The notes: generated from the sequence alone by a model not told the origin. A stretch of 64,000 nucleotides of DNA from Marisa cornuarietis (GCA_004794655.1 SMMW01000575.1:14707001-14771000); one strand, 5' to 3'. Shown: positions 38,580-52,339, numbered from the stretch's first letter. Translations and numbers: made by a program.

Positions 38580-38860
38580 AATGAAGCGTGGTCAGATCGA
38601 CAAAAGATTGGGTGGACGACTAAGCCGCCACCTAGCGGGGCATAACAGTGGCTGCCTTAAAGCCGGGACAACCCTTTGTGCGGCCAACGCCACGAGCTTT
38701 GCTTTATCCCGCACGTGCGCAACTCTGCGCCCCGCGCGTGCGTGGTACGAGATCGGCGCACGCGGCCCATGCTCTAGCAGCACAGTGAATGCATGTTACG
38801 TGCTCCGTGCTTACTTGCAGAATACGGAAACCCACAAAGGTAAATTTCAAAACATATGAT
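38580..38860. other. CpG-dense patch
   Basis: Clustered CpG with GCACGTGCGCAACTCTGCGC and CGCGCGTGCG in otherwise AT-rich DNA. It opens frames on both strands, which is what such composition does by chance. Promoter activity is possible but unproven. Confidence 0.3.
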
Positions 38861-39419
38861 CTCTGTGAAATGATTTTTAACTTTTTTTTCTAAACGTCAG
38901 AGGGTGGAGGTGGTGGGTGGCACATGTAGATAGATATGTGTGTCTGAATGTGCATTTTCGAGTTTGAGATTGCGTTTGTGTGTAGAACAGGGCGTAACGC
39001 ATGCATGAGCGTGACAGCCCCCCCCCCACTACCCTCTCAAAAGGAGACGCAGGAATAATCCGTCTGTCGGGCAGACGGGCTTTAGACCAGGTTGTACATT
39101 TTTATTCTTTATATATCTATCTGTCTTCCTGCTTTCTCCCTCCACTACCTCAGTAGTTATTGGTGATATAGATTGTTTTACAATTGTTAGTGAAAATATA
39201 TTTCAGGACACCTTCTCTGTTTGCTATAGGTCATACTTTTAATTTAAGGCGACAGCTGCAATAACTGTTGTTGTGAAATCCTGGAGTAAATCGTCATACG
39301 GATGAGAGGCACACTAAAGTCTCTACGTTCCACTACGAGTTACGGCGTTTGTGATCACTCCAGTTTAACGCCTGTCTTCAGCAGACAGAAACTCTTTTGT
39401 CTTAAGTGTATATCTGTTG

Positions 39420-39887
39420 TATCTTCCACTCTGACGTTTCTGGCACTGGTCCTAGGTTTTTCTTCGAATTCATTCCCATCTGCACACCCGCACGACTTTT
39501 TCGCTTTTCTGCTGACACCAAGCTCCTACGAATCCCACTAATACAAAGCTGTATGGATAGAGGTATTTATCCTACCAAGCCTCATCAACGTGGAACGGAT
39601 TACCCATCAGCCTTCGACTTCTGATTCTGTAACCACCCTTAAGTCCAAACTTAAGACACTTTTTTTCAGAACAGAGACTTTACTATGACCCCGTCCTGAC
39701 ATGAACGTGCATAACATGTGTCTGTAATTTACTTTGTGTACGAGTGAGTGTATTTTGTACAAGTGCGCGAGTCTGTTATATGTGAATATGGGTGCATGGT
39801 TGTTGAAGATTTATTCTGTGTATGATTTGTAAAGCGCTCTGAGCAAATATTTGGAAAGGCGCTATATATATATATATATATTTTTCC
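39420..39887 (+). mobile_element. Decayed CR1/L2-like 3' end
   Basis: A worn coding end with SLPSVSTSDSVTTLKSKLKT and LFFRTETLL, like the closing [ST]-x-FK[ST]KLKTHLF block of CR1/L2 elements. It is followed by the family-type tail TGTAAAGCGCTCTGAGCAAA...AGGCGCTATATATA and then TTA repeats. The upstream boundary is vague. Confidence 0.6.
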
Positions 39888-39924
<37 letters not shown>

Positions 39925-39943
39925 CATCATCATCATCATCATC
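39862..39943 (+). repeat. (TA)n, (TTA)n and (TCA)n tail
   Basis: Directly follows the L2-like terminus and probably grew from its 3' tail. Confidence 0.9.
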
Positions 39944-41610
39944 TTGCGTATACGTTTTAAAATGACCGTGAATTACAACCAACCAGCCAGGTAAAAAGAA
40001 GTCAATCAATACAACAGTTTCAGGAAGAAGTGTACATCTTGCAAGCAGGACCGCAGACAACGGTTCATAATGTACTTCGAGGGGCTGGTAACCCATACAT
40101 ACGAACAATCTTCTTGGAGTTATCAACCTTTGCTTTCACTTCAAAAATATTTAGTGTGTCGATTGGATGGATGATCTAAGCCACCCACTTCTCAATCTCC
40201 GCGTCAAAACAAATTTAAAATAAAATAAAGACTGGTCGCTTAGTGCGGCAGACAAAACTTTTGAGTGTTGAGAAAGTTTCGGAACGAGTCATCCACGATG
40301 CAATTTTTTACAGTCTACTTGACAGGGCCACGTATGGATTCATTAAAAAGAAATACTGCAGCAACAGTTAGGTTGCGGGTGAAAAGGATTTTTTTAAGTC
40401 GTCGACATCCTACAAGACTTTAACCCAAGCTACATTGCCAGAGAAAGTGCTCATTTAAGGCTACATAATAAGATCAAACATCAATTGCTGTAGAAAGCAG
40501 TTAGAGACTTTCTTTTAGCGAACATACACATTCTTATACACATTGGCAATCTGGAAACTTGCTCCACGGTCATTATTCTTCTGCGACCGTCAAAACAAAA
40601 GAACTCTGTTTATGTCGTTTGCTTTGCAATAGCTTTAAAGATCTTTTGATACTTAAGCACCCGGAAGATGGGTGGCGCCATGTGTTAAACCATCTGTTTA
40701 ACAATTTTTGTTCCCCTGTTTAGTGATTGAATAAAAAATAGAACCCTTTAATAATGTGGAGGTTCAATAAAATAAGACAGAGAGGATGGATTTGTCTGTT
40801 GGTATACATTTTTTCCTCTGGATTTTTATTATCTTGACCTAGAAATACTCTACACGCATTGGTTTCAGGCATGATATGCACATAACGGAGCATGCTAAAC
40901 AAAAGTAACAGGACAACCTAAGACCACCCGCTTTAATGTCCTAAATCTTTAAAATATTTTCTCGTCTGATTTCGTTGTTCGTGGTGTTATTAGCTTGCCC
41001 TTCCGATTTTATTATCGCAATTTAGTGGTTGAAAAGTTGTACCTCTGTAGTTGCCAACAAAGTGGGTAACCGAAAATCGTTCACGTTACTCTTAATCATT
41101 AAATTGTTTGATCGGCTGATTGATGAGTTAATAGATCTATCAGGCAATCAGCTGCTAGTCATTGTTTCATACTAGTCATGCTAGTCATTGTTTCATTGCT
41201 GCTATCTTATACTTATTCATACTAGTTGTGTTATTCAAGTTGCAATGTCAATAATCGATTCTGCCGTGAACTTTATGGTCAGTTTTGTTGTCGGCTACAG
41301 TTTCTGTAGAAAACACTCTCCGAGCTGCGCGCTTTGCTTATGGATGTTATATGCACAAGGCAAGGCTGGGTTAATGAGCTGTCTTGCTCGTTTTCGTGTT
41401 TTCACAGAGAAAACAGATCACTTGCCGTTAACTCTTAGTGCTGGCAGACCTTATCTTGGCAAGGCCCTACCTTCTAGCGCCTGCTGCAGCTGTCCGCGTA
41501 CTGTGCGTGTAGACACTGCAGTGGGGTCCATTGATTTACTGCTGCTGTGCTTCCTTCACTCAAATCACAGGCTGATCTTAACAGCATTGTAACGTTTCTT
41601 TTGGCTATCA

Positions 41611-41647
<37 letters not shown>

Positions 41648-43545
41648 GAAGACAAAGAAATGTGAAATGCGCTCAAAGTTTAGAAAATCGTTATTGCATA
41701 AAATGTACGCATTATAAATTTATTTTGTCACACGATGGGTATTTTTTTTACTGTTCTCGCCTGTGAAATATGGTTAACGGTATTAAGAGATAAGGTTGCA
41801 GGCCTTGCCTAGAGTTATTCGCAAACTTTGTGCACTCGCGGGAGCCCTGCGCTCTTAGCCCCCGCGTGTTCCAAGGCCTGACTCTACTTGTGTTGCTGTT
41901 ACCGTGAGAGTAACCATGGTGGTGCGACAACTCAGAGGGTTTCAGATAAGACCGAATGTCTGATACGCATTCCGAGAAGCCTTTATAACTTTGTCTCAAA
42001 ATAATGTCATTTATTTATCCTTCCTTTTCTCCTCACTAAACAAAGAATGCGACTTGGGGGGCGGGGGTGTGCTTATGAGACTACATCAGTTAGATGCAGG
42101 ACTTCTATTTGTGTTGAAAATTTGTGCTGGGATGGATACTTCGAGTTCTCGGACTAGGAGAAAGGAAATTTCAGAAATGTTTACAATGATGTTGATGAAA
42201 GTTAAGTTTTACAGCGCAGTCTCCCGTCCGTCGAGGCAAGGACAGTGTGTTTCTAACGTCGTAATAAAATCATAAAACAAACACAAAACCGATGCATACC
42301 AACTACCTGATATCATTTTCTGCTGCTATATTATACTTATTACTATTTGTGAATATGATTTAGAGAACAATATATGATAGTCACTCAATTTGGGATTGAC
42401 ACAACACTTAAAAATTGTTGGTGGCTTGAGCTTTGGACTTAACAAAAACTAACACCCTAGAAATGCATCTGAAATCATGATTCACAAATAGCGATTCGAT
42501 TCTTTCTTCCGGATTAACAAGATTCCAATGCGTGCCTTCGTGATTGCGTATGCGTGTGTGTGTTGTTTTTCTGTTGCACCACTTCCAAGAATTTGTCTTC
42601 TGTCGTATGAAATGCGTATTGCTTGCGGGGAAGCATTTATTTTCTATATAGCGGCTACCACTTGCAAATTAGTCTTCTCTTCTGCCGTCTTTCCACTTGC
42701 GTGCTTAATATTGTGTCTGTATACTCGTTTTTTTGCATGCGTGCGCACGCTAATGATATTATTTGAAGAATGTGATAATCAGTAACGGGCAGTGGAATCA
42801 CCCTTCTCACGCACCATCAATCACTCGTTGGCATCACCATTTTGCTCACTAAAAGGCAATCCTTGTAAGGCTATCCTTGTAGAGCCCTCGTCTTGCTAAC
42901 AGAAACTGTTCTAAGCTGCAGTGGTCACTTTTCAATCAAATTTCGATGTCGAAAAATCAGTTCACGACACAACAGAAATTCTCCCCTTTATCAGTGATAG
43001 TTTCATATTTACAGCCAGTTAACAAAGCAAGACTTTTTGGTGAGAATTATTCTTAGGTGTTTCGGATACGACACACCTGCAGCAACTACCTTCTTGATAT
43101 TTTTTTGTAAACCAGGCAGATGCTAAGTAAGTGAAGTCAACTCTCTCTTCTGAAACATTCAACTGTTGTAATTGCACCGACCATGTTAAGCATGTCATAA
43201 ATTCATGTTGAAAAAAAAACGATGAAGTGGAAGAAGAAGCAAACAAGAAATACAGAAATGTTCTTCTTTTAAACACACACTTTATCTTAGCCCATCGCCC
43301 AACCCAAATAAAATGTTTTAAAAAGGGGACGTGAGGTGAGGGAGCAAATCTCATTTAAGATCTGATTAAGTAATCTCCCTTCCTCGCAAGGAATTCAGAG
43401 TGTGACTTTTTAAGAACAGTCATCTCAGACCATATGCTTTTTTTCCCCGAAAAAGTTCTCAAAAGCAGTGTTATTGAAAAATCCAATATGTTTGGCAAAA
43501 ATCGAAATTAGATGCGATGACGTAACCCTTGATTACCAGGAAATA
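39944..43545. other. Unassigned
   Basis: A GAT array and short chance frames only. Confidence 0.5.
41611..41646 (+). repeat. (GAT)n microsatellite
   Basis: About 12 trinucleotide units. Confidence 0.95.
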
Positions 43546-44161
43546 CAGTGGTACCTGGGCACTCGACCACGATTTGTTTTGGAAGGCTGTTCGAGTGCCT
43601 AAGAGTTAATTAGTTCCAATACTCACCAATAGTTAACTATATTGCATTCCTCATAATACGATTTTAGGAAATAATCTGTAAAAATGTGAGTTTGTTTTAA
43701 ATATGTTTTGTTAAAAAAAACAATTTATTCATTAACGTACCATAAACTTAAAAACAAATAATTTATTATCACTTTTACTCCTTTCACCTCATCAGCTGAA
43801 TTAATGGTATCTTCGTGTGTAAGTATTGTCGGTATTGTCGACTTAACCATGCCAACGTATGCCCTCAGACTGGGCAAGAAGTTTGCCTTTCAATTTCAAT
43901 TGTTTTTCTTAGTGTTTTCCTCTTTTATTCACTTTTAGCACTAAAAAGTTTCTTGGGCACCATGTGTGGTATACCTGTGTCTGTATATATACATGTTAAA
44001 AACATGAGATAAGCGGGTGAGCGTGGCATCCGATATAGGTTTTATCTCGATTGTCGAGGGATGAGTAAGTGCTCAACACCAAAACAGAATTTTCTCAACA
44101 GTTTTGGTCGTAGGAAGAAAATGTACCAGCTTTGAGCAGTTCGAGTGCCGATGTACCACTG
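43546..44161. mobile_element. Pogo/Tigger-like non-autonomous DNA transposon
   Basis: Terminal inverted repeats CAGTGGTACCTGGGCACTCG (left) and CAGTGGTACATCGGCACTCG (right, reverse complement), flanked by TA on both sides (43544-43545, 44162-44163). Sub-terminal GTTCGAGTGCC copies recur. The CAGTGGTACC start and TA target are typical of Tc1/mariner elements of the pogo/Tigger type. No transposase frame lies within the 616 bp. Confidence 0.75.
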
Positions 44162-45059
44162 TATTAGCTGCATCCCTTCTTAATCCTCTTTTTCTATTTT
44201 TATCCTTCTATTTCTCAGTCATCCCACTTTCCCTAGCTGTCTTTATTCACTTTATTAAATATGCATAGAGTTGTCTCTCGAGTACTCAAAAAGCTGTGTA
44301 TTTTTTTCACTTTCTCTTGCTTTCCCTTCAGTTAAGTAAATATTCATATGAATCAGACACCCATTTTATGTACCTCAGCAAGGAAAGGATTCTTGATGGA
44401 CGTTTTTACTTTCGAAGGCATGTAGTATCAGAAATCTGAGTTCTTAAGTTTAGCTCGGTTTACTTCTAAGTATACACTTTTTCCCTGATTGGGGCGATTG
44501 CAGGAGTTTCAGTTCTTCAAATATTCACATTCTGTGTGTCTTTGATGTCAAAGAGGCAAAACCAAGCCTCAGGCTTGAGAGCCTCATTACCAACCGCATA
44601 CTTCTGATCCATTTCATTATAAGCTCTTTAGTCTGAGAGCCTTTACGTGTCGTGTTTGCCATAATATGCGCCCATCAGGAAGAAATACTCCCATCCCGTC
44701 AACAACTTATTTTTTGGGAAAGCAGTGTCTGCTTTATTATCTTGACACATCCTTTGATTATGTCCCACACCTACAATACAGTAATAGTTTCCAACTGTTG
44801 GTCATGCTTTTGACACATGGGACAAGTCTGCGGGTTAAAAGGATTCTTCAGGCCAAGTGATTTTTTTCCGCACGTACTGGTTTTATTTTTTTTTTGGGGG
44901 GGGAGACGTGTAACGAAAGTGTATGCACTGGAATCTTTGAGAGACAAATATGCATTCATGCATACCTTAAGTGGTACCAAATGACGAGCAGCTATGCTGG
45001 TCCGCTGGTACTGGTTGTCAGGGAAAACAACTGGATAGTAGATGACAAAGTTTGCCACG

Positions 45060-45625
45060 CACGCCTGTCTTTGACCCCGAAGTACTGAAAGCTGATCTCG
45101 CAGTTTGCGCCTGGCGCCTGCTTTAAAATCTATGTCGTACACATAGCATAGTTTGCATATGAGATGAGATTTTAGTCGCGAAGAGTTTCTTGCATTATGT
45201 TCTACAAAAACACGTTGAACAGTACAAGTTAAGAAGGGGTAGGGGCCTTGAAGGATGCTGAATGTTTTCCAGAAATACTGCGCTCGTGGAGTTCTTTTAC
45301 AGCACTTCGAGGACTTGAAGGAGGTGCCCTCGTATCAAATTCCTTTTCAAATTTGTGAAAGTGACCCCACTGGTCTTATAGATGTTTTTCTATCACTGAT
45401 AGTATTAGAATGCGACAGTTGAAAATCTGCATGGCTGGGTTCTTGTCCGCCTGGTATGAAACCAGCATGTTCGTTTCCTTGTAGATCCTCAGCGGTGGTG
45501 CTGATACTATTCTGAATTGTTTTCAGTAAGCTTGGGAGGATTATAAGTCTAATTGTTCTGTAGTTTACCAGTGTTTGAAGTTCCTTTTAGGGAACGGTTT
45601 AACGAGTGACTGCTTCCATTCCATG
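45060..45625 (-). mobile_element. Decayed RTE-like RT fragment
   Basis: Read on the minus strand from about 45625 downward, shifted frames give LVKPFPKRNFKHW, NYRTIRLIILPSLLKTIQNS, ISTTAEDLQGNEHAGFIPGG, NIMQETLRD and DIDFKAGARRKLRDQL. These line up, in order, with the PLPKKG, NYRTISLISHPSK, EEQAGFR, LFN..LE-IMQETL and FADDIDL...ELQDL regions of the RTE-like family present on the plus strand nearby. No frame is intact. Confidence 0.55.
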
Positions 45626-46217
45626 TGACTTCATTTGCGTACCCATATTACTTAGGCACAGCCCAGTAAGAGCTTTTGATCCTTCTTTACAGCCCTGCTT
45701 GAGCGACTACTTTAGGACTACGTTCATCTCTACCTTTTCTTGCAGGACTATTATGTTCTCGTGTTTGCTGCTTCTTTATTTGTTGCTTTAAAAAACGTTT
45801 TCGTCTTTCCTTAACTGGGAGTTTCAGAGGTCGTTGCAATATTCAGTACACCCGTTTATCAAAACAGGGCTCTCTGTGAGATACATTGTTGTCTTAGATG
45901 ACTAAAGCTTTCAGTTGCCTTTCTTGCTAACGACCGCACACCTTAACGGCAGACTTTAGGGTGAGTACAGAAAAATATTCCTGCTTTAACTAAGGCAAGT
46001 TAAGAGAAGGAAAATCCATTAGTACGAGAAATGTCTACACATTACACCAAAGTGAAACAAGTCATTCAGGAGCAAGAATGGGGCCTGTTCCCTGATGTCA
46101 ACAAAAAATTGAAATAGAACTGAATGACATTGCTAAGCTTTATAAGCGACAAAAAGGAAATGCTAGTCTACCCTAAAAGATATTCTTCATCTATTGTGTA
46201 TTATTTATTTCCTTGTA

Positions 46218-46787
46218 AAGTAGTATCTCTACGAGCTAAATCATTTCCACAACCGAGCTCGCATGTCAAAAAAACTCGTATATTAAACTATTTTTCTAAT
46301 ATAAAATAAAGGAAATAGGTTTAATGCGTTCCAACACTCCCACAACAAAACAATTCATATGTAAATAATATAAAGTATACTATACGGTATACGGTATAAT
46401 ATACAGTACTGTATAGTAAATGATAATGGCACAAGATATATATATATATAATATTGATAATCAAATATAAAGAATATGAAATTTATCAATCTTACCTTAG
46501 AGGAGACAAAGACTGTCGATAACGGAGGTAGGCAGATGGCGGGGAGGAGGGAGGAAGCCGGAGAGCAGACGGATGCTGAATGAATCAGCTGATGAGACAA
46601 CATTATTTACACTGTTTTTAACTTGAAACATTTAGATTTTCACTAAGACTACATTCTTTTTTATGTCTTTACGCAATGACATATAAATGACTCGACCTCA
46701 TATTGAATCTCTGCTCTTAAGTAAGAGTCGTATGTCGTATGTCGATTTACTCGTATGTTAGTTCACTGGTATGTAGAGGTCTTACTG
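46218..46787. mobile_element. Second pogo-like non-autonomous element, more diverged
   Basis: Left end AAGTAGTATCTCTACGAG and right end (reverse complement) CAGTAAGACCTCTACATACC match at 11 of the first 15 positions and are bordered by TA. Internal GAGTCGTATGTCGTATGTCG and TTTAATGCGTTCC resemble sub-terminal repeats of such MITEs. No transposase frame is visible. It abuts the RTE-like LINE. Confidence 0.5.
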
Positions 46788-46859
46788 TAATATGTTATAT
46801 TCTAATTTTTTGAATGGGCCCAAAGGCCTAAGAAAATAGACTATTCGTATTCGTAAAAA

Positions 46860-49400
46860 CAGTACCGGTGGGATACGGTGCGACTGACAGAGGTCAGATG
46901 GCATGGAAGTTTGGAGGCAGCAACTAATGAGGCCCATAAAATTTGGTGCAGTCCGAAGGATGCCAGACACGAGCATGACTTTGGCATCTTCGTATATAGG
47001 AATGTGGTCGCAGCCGTCAGCATACGTGCACCCATATCTGACTGGCTGATTTCCATTCACATTCCTGCCGGGCCTCACAATGTCGCCATTGTCCAAGTAT
47101 ATTGTACGACTTCCATGCACAACGAAGTGGAGGATTTTTACCAATATCTAGACAAGGTTATAAGGGCAGAATTAAAAGGCAACCTCGTTATACTAGGGCA
47201 CTAAAAGGCTAAGGTCGGCTCAGACGCCTACCACCAGAAACAGGTGGGTAATTTTGGCCTTGGCAAACCAGTGACAGGATCTTCACACTAGAGGTACCGC
47301 AGAGCTATCGACTCACATTAGTCAATACCCTACATCCCTAAAAGACATCGATGATAGCTACTTGGCACCTACCAGATGTTTTGGTTCTTGAAAGAATCGA
47401 CTTTATCCTGCCACCTAGACGATTCAAATCCAACATCATTAACGCCAAAACGAGGGCATATCCAGGGAAAATTCTTTTCTTAACGAGCCTGAAACTAAAG
47501 ATGAAGTGCAGCTCGAACACCTCCAGAATTCGCTTTTATTTGGCTAGGCTTTAAAAACCAAGCGTTACGTCCAAGTTTCAGGTAAATTTGCCGGAATGTG
47601 GAATGTGATGTAGATACCTTCGTTGGAAACATCAAAGATGTAGTGCTGTCAATAGCCCACAGAGTGCTAGGGCGTCAAAGGGAGAAAGAAGTGATCTTGG
47701 ATCACGAACTACATCCTAAATCTCTATGACCAAAGGAGGGTCTTTAAGAGATAAAGAAAAAACAATCCTGAAGCACTTTCCAATTACTAAAAAGTGAACT
47801 GTGCCATAAAGAAATGGATGAAGGCAGCAAGGGAGTACTGAACTGTGGGCCAGTGTCAGTTTATAAAGAAGAAAATAGCACGGGGTGACAACAAAAAGAT
47901 CTACCAATTACTAAACATCCTTCAAAAAACCATTGAATCTACAGACCTTCCAGTCCTACAGGAAGAAGTCTGAAGGGAGGAAAGTCGCTTGACGCTGACA
48001 ACGTCCCAGGTGCAAGGTGGCGATGAAAGAACAAAAGCCCTCACTGCTCTGTATAAAAGAGTCAGAAAACTCAAAGAGTGGCCCAACGAACAGAGGTAAT
48101 CACTAGTCATACCCTTTCCAAAGCAACGAAAACAACACCAGAGACACAGATCTAATGAGAATCGCAGTACCACCGGTGAGGAACTGCTAGCAAAAAAAAA
48201 CAGGCTGCCTTCAGACTAAATAGGATTACGGTTAAGCAGATTTTCAGCTGTCACATCCTGATAGATAAACATCTTTAACATTAGTGGGATTTCTATCACA
48301 ACTTCATAGACTTTACAAAGGCTTTTGATAGAGTTTGGCACAAGGAGCTATGGCATGTGCTTTGAAAATTCAACATAGACAACGGGCTTATCCACGTAAT
48401 AGAAACGCTGTGTAACAGCTCAACGAGCGCAGTACTGCTGGATAATCAACTGGGAACTTTTTTCACGCGAAAGTAGGCGTCCGTCGAGAATGACCATATC
48501 CCTTGTGTTGTTAAGCATTTCTCTATAGAATATTGTGCGTGAAAAGTACACGACCGTCATACTTCCATTTCCATCGGTTGAAGACCTGTTTACAATCTAT
48601 GTTTTGCAGATGACATTGATCTGATGGCAGCAACATCATATTCCTGCAAGACTTTACCAAAAGACCGATAAACATTTCGAGCTTGTTATAATTAACATCA
48701 TCAATGGCAAGAGTAAAGTCATGGTCATTGGGAACGACAAAGCAGATATCAACATGAACGGAATACGAATCGAAAAGGTAAACAGCTCAAAGTAGTTGGG
48801 AAACACTCTCTCCGACAAGAGCAGCTTCAGGGCTAATATCCACATCAGAATTGCTGCAGCAAAGCATCAATGGCTAGGCTGACCAGGGTCTGGAGCCGCC
48901 ATGACATCAGGCTTACCACTAAGGACAATATGAAGTACCGATCCTGCCTTACGGATGTGAAACGTGTATTCTGCTTTTCGTTACGGAAAGGAGAGTCAAG
49001 GCATTCGAGAAAAAGTGTCTGAGGATGTTGCTCCAGATCTCGTACAGAGATCATAAAACCAATGACTTTGCACGTAGCATGGTCACCACATTCGTAGGAC
49101 ACCAGAAACCCGGCCAATGCTTTTCTAATTCGGTTATGTGACATGGCACGACACCCTGTCGAAGACTGTCTTTCAACGTACCTTTGAGGGAGGCCGACGC
49201 TGTGGTGGACAGAAGAACTCGCTTACAAACTTGAACAAGTGATCTGAACGTCCCCTGCAAGACCTGCTCATCGTTGACAAAAACAGGTCTTATTGGCGCC
49301 ATTATCAGCTGCCTCGTCCATGTGCTCCGCCCAACGACCAGTACCAGTCATGGAACGACGGTGAGGTCACTTGATAAGGTTGTTCAGTAGTTGGTAGACC
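46860..49400 (+). mobile_element. Decayed RTE-like LINE, nearly full coding length
   Basis: Endonuclease blocks come first: LTEVRWHGS, HDFGIFVYRN, NVAIVQVYCTTS, VEDFYQYLDKVIR and NLVILGH*KAKVG (46878-47240), where the usual GDFNAKVG has lost its Asp and gained a stop. Then IDFILPPRRFKS (about 47400) and LKLKMKCSSNTSRIRF. RT motif A follows, FIDFTKAFDRVWHKELWHVL (about 48300), then AVLLDNQLGTFF and motif C CFADDIDLM (about 48605). The C-terminal block is HDTLSKTVFQRTFEGG with DLLIVDKNRSYWRHYQ (49140-49300). Many stops and shifts make it inactive. The RTE (BovB/RTE-X type) label is by resemblance. Confidence 0.75.
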
Positions 49401-50337
49401 CTCGCTCCACTACTTTATCTTTATCATCGATCCTCTTCTCCTTAGCTGGCTTTCATTCCCTTTCCTGAGGTTTGCAGCTCACTGCTGTGTACTTGGAAGC
49501 TCTTCGATGTTGATTTTCCCTTCACTCTTTGAGGCTCTTCTCTGAACACATAGATCAAGGTTTTACTTAATGAGTCAAGGTTGTTTGTTCTGCCTCCCTA
49601 GCATTTCTTAGCTAGTGTAAGAACCATCTTCTTCATATTAAAATGTGACTATTAATACGTTTGCATGTGAAAACAGATCTGTGTGTGTCTGTATCCATGT
49701 GTATGTTTGTATGCTGTAACATTCGGGTCAGAAGCAAGTTATAGTAATATAGTAATGATAAAATATATCTCTTGCGAGAAACGTATCAACACGTTGTTGA
49801 GAAGTTGTCAAAATATGTAGAAATCAAATGCTATTTGAAGTTATTTGAAGGCTAAAAAACAATGCATTTTTAAAACTTCTTTCGAAATAATATTACAAGA
49901 CTTTGCCCTAACGAGCAACATAAACGATCGAAGTTTATCGGTAATCTTTCAGCCCGATGATCCATGTCAGCTACCAGGACAAAGTCTTTGTAGTTTTTCA
50001 GTCGTGGAATGTGTTCATGTTCAGGCCAAAGGATAATATTCTTTATTTCGAATAAGCACACATTCTAGGATAAGAAATGCGCAATACCATCGCAAAATGG
50101 TAAAAAAAATTATAGAGGGCAGACCAGTGGTCTCCCTCTTACTCCAACGTTTACTCGCTGCCTTCCACCCACAAGCTATCCCAGGGGCCCACACAACGCC
50201 AAAAGGGCGTGCAGAAGAGACGAAATGTCTTCTTTGAGACTGGCCAGCCCCGTCGCTGCCCCGCGAAAAAGCTGTTGGATTCTGCCGGAGCACGGTCAAT
50301 GCTAGCCACGAGATTCCACCTACGCACGCGCGCGTGG

Positions 50338-50385
<48 letters not shown>

Positions 50386-52339
50386 CAGGAGGATAGAAAT
50401 CTCTAAGGGGAAGTAATTTGCCTCCCCGTGTCAGACCTCTTGTATCCTGTGTGCCAGCGAGGACGCAGTCGGAAAAGTGGTCAAGGGGAGGAGAAGTGTT
50501 ACGCCTGGTCAGCGAGTTTGTGTAGACGTGATCATAGATAGACAATATCTCGTGACCACTCACACGTAGACCCACGTGACCGGTTTTTGACGGCATCGAG
50601 CTGTCCTGACAAACGCATTCTCTTTTCTTCAAGAGACGTGAAGTAGTAGCATTTACTCAAGTAGCAGCATTAGTAGCAAACACTCTGTGGTCATCTTTCT
50701 TAGCCAGAGTTGCAGGGTGATGGCATGAGCATCAACATATAACTCTTTCATTAAGGAAATTAGTTCAAAAGATTCTTAATGAAAGAAACAAACTGAGCTG
50801 AACCCTCAGGAAAGAAGTATTTGGGGAGCATAACCTCTTTATGGAAAGTAGACATACATCGAGTGCACCAGCATTTTAAGCAACTGCTCCTATTCTATTC
50901 TTCTGTATGCTAGGATTATTTTATGAATTACCTCTGTAGTCATATAGATTAAAGATGTATGATTTATCAGAGTGAAACAAAATAATAGTATGTTGCCATT
51001 AGAAGTACATTTGAGCAAATTAATCTTGAATAATGTGGGTTAGCTTACACAACCACCCCGTAATTAAAGGAACTGGTCGGTATTGTTTTATTCCACTTTA
51101 CATATCTATATAATTTGATCAGACCTTCCTTTATTTCACATTATATTCTTGCACACCTGCAGAGTGATTATTGTTATGCAGACCTCATATTCTTATTATT
51201 TATTCTATTTTTAGATGCCGCAAAAAGGCATCATCTTGAAGCTTCAGATGCCGACATCCGGGTACACATATCTGCTTAGCTGGCTGGTGCTAGAGACAGA
51301 GAGTATGGCAGGAGGAAAAGGGCTGAGCACAGCCTGGAGCAGTCAATAAATTATTCTGGAGTGGAGCACGAGTAGAATAGAGAACGTTGCATTACTTGTC
51401 CACGAGGAGACATTTTTCTGTATAAAAAGGATTGTCAATGAGAAGTGTTGCTTTGCAAGTGGTATCAAATTTTTGTATATTTTTAATTACTTTGCTTCTA
51501 AAACCCTGTTTGTCCTGACAGTTTGATGATAAAACATTTTCTACTTCAATAAACTTCAGTAAACAGCAAATTATGTCTGGGGGTTTTTTTTGTAACATTA
51601 TTGTTGCTTTGTATGTCCTTGTTAATCATTGCACAACATTTATGTTTATGTTTATGTCACATTCCTCTTTAATCCTTTTATGTGGTATGTTTCTTATATA
51701 TAACATTGGTATTGGGGTAGTGTTATGCCCGAAACTAAAAATTAATAAAGCACTGCTTTTAAAAGTCCAGTACACCAACAATCAAGTACTAAACACTTGG
51801 AAGTCATGTTCTTGTAGCACTGTTTAACACAGTGGTCAATAAGACTTTATGATTTTGCTTGGCAATCAAAGGGTTATCATGAAAGGCTTGACAGAGAATT
51901 GATCATATTCGACTAAACAATCCGAAAACAAAAAACAATTACCTAATGTTTTAACGCAATATATCTCAAACAACGGTACCGCCTGTAACCACTACACTAT
52001 ACATTGCTCACAACCCTGTCTCAGCTAATCAACTTAATAGTTTTACATTTTTTGTTTTTTGTTGGGGGGCATAGTTTATTTTACCTCTCGTCAATTTTAT
52101 GCCTTCAGTTACTTTGGCTGTCACTATTACCTTTATGCGGCCCTTCATAGTTTTTAAGCGTCGTTCAAGTTGCGCCATAACGATGTTTCATAGCTTGGCG
52201 AGGATTCTCAAGCTCGCTGACGTCACGCTTCCAAAGGCTTCCGAAGTGTTTGCCTTCACTGAGACCTTTACGGGAAAAAAATCATCAGCTGGACCCTTGT
52301 GCAATAGGGTTTAAATCCTGGTACCCACGTTAGCATAAT
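49401..52339. other. Unassigned
   Basis: A GT array at 50.34 kb and no supported gene. Confidence 0.5.
50342..50385 (+). repeat. (GT)n microsatellite
   Basis: Explains the His/Thr run in the 203-codon minus-strand frame that crosses it. Confidence 0.95.

Larger units (their letters stand above)
33462..39419. other. Upstream of the GPCR exon, unassigned
   Basis: Should hold the receptor's 5' UTR and promoter near 33.5 kb and above, but I cannot point to a core promoter. The possible SINE and the CpG patch are listed separately. Confidence 0.4.

Noticed and set aside
41188..41592. 134-codon plus-strand frame as a membrane protein
   Set aside because: Hydrophobic patches but no family resemblance, and the second half is not membrane-like.
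50021..50632. 203-codon minus-strand open frame
   Set aside because: It runs through a GT/AC microsatellite (His/Thr run), has no domain and overlaps other chance frames; GC-richer DNA lengthens random frames.
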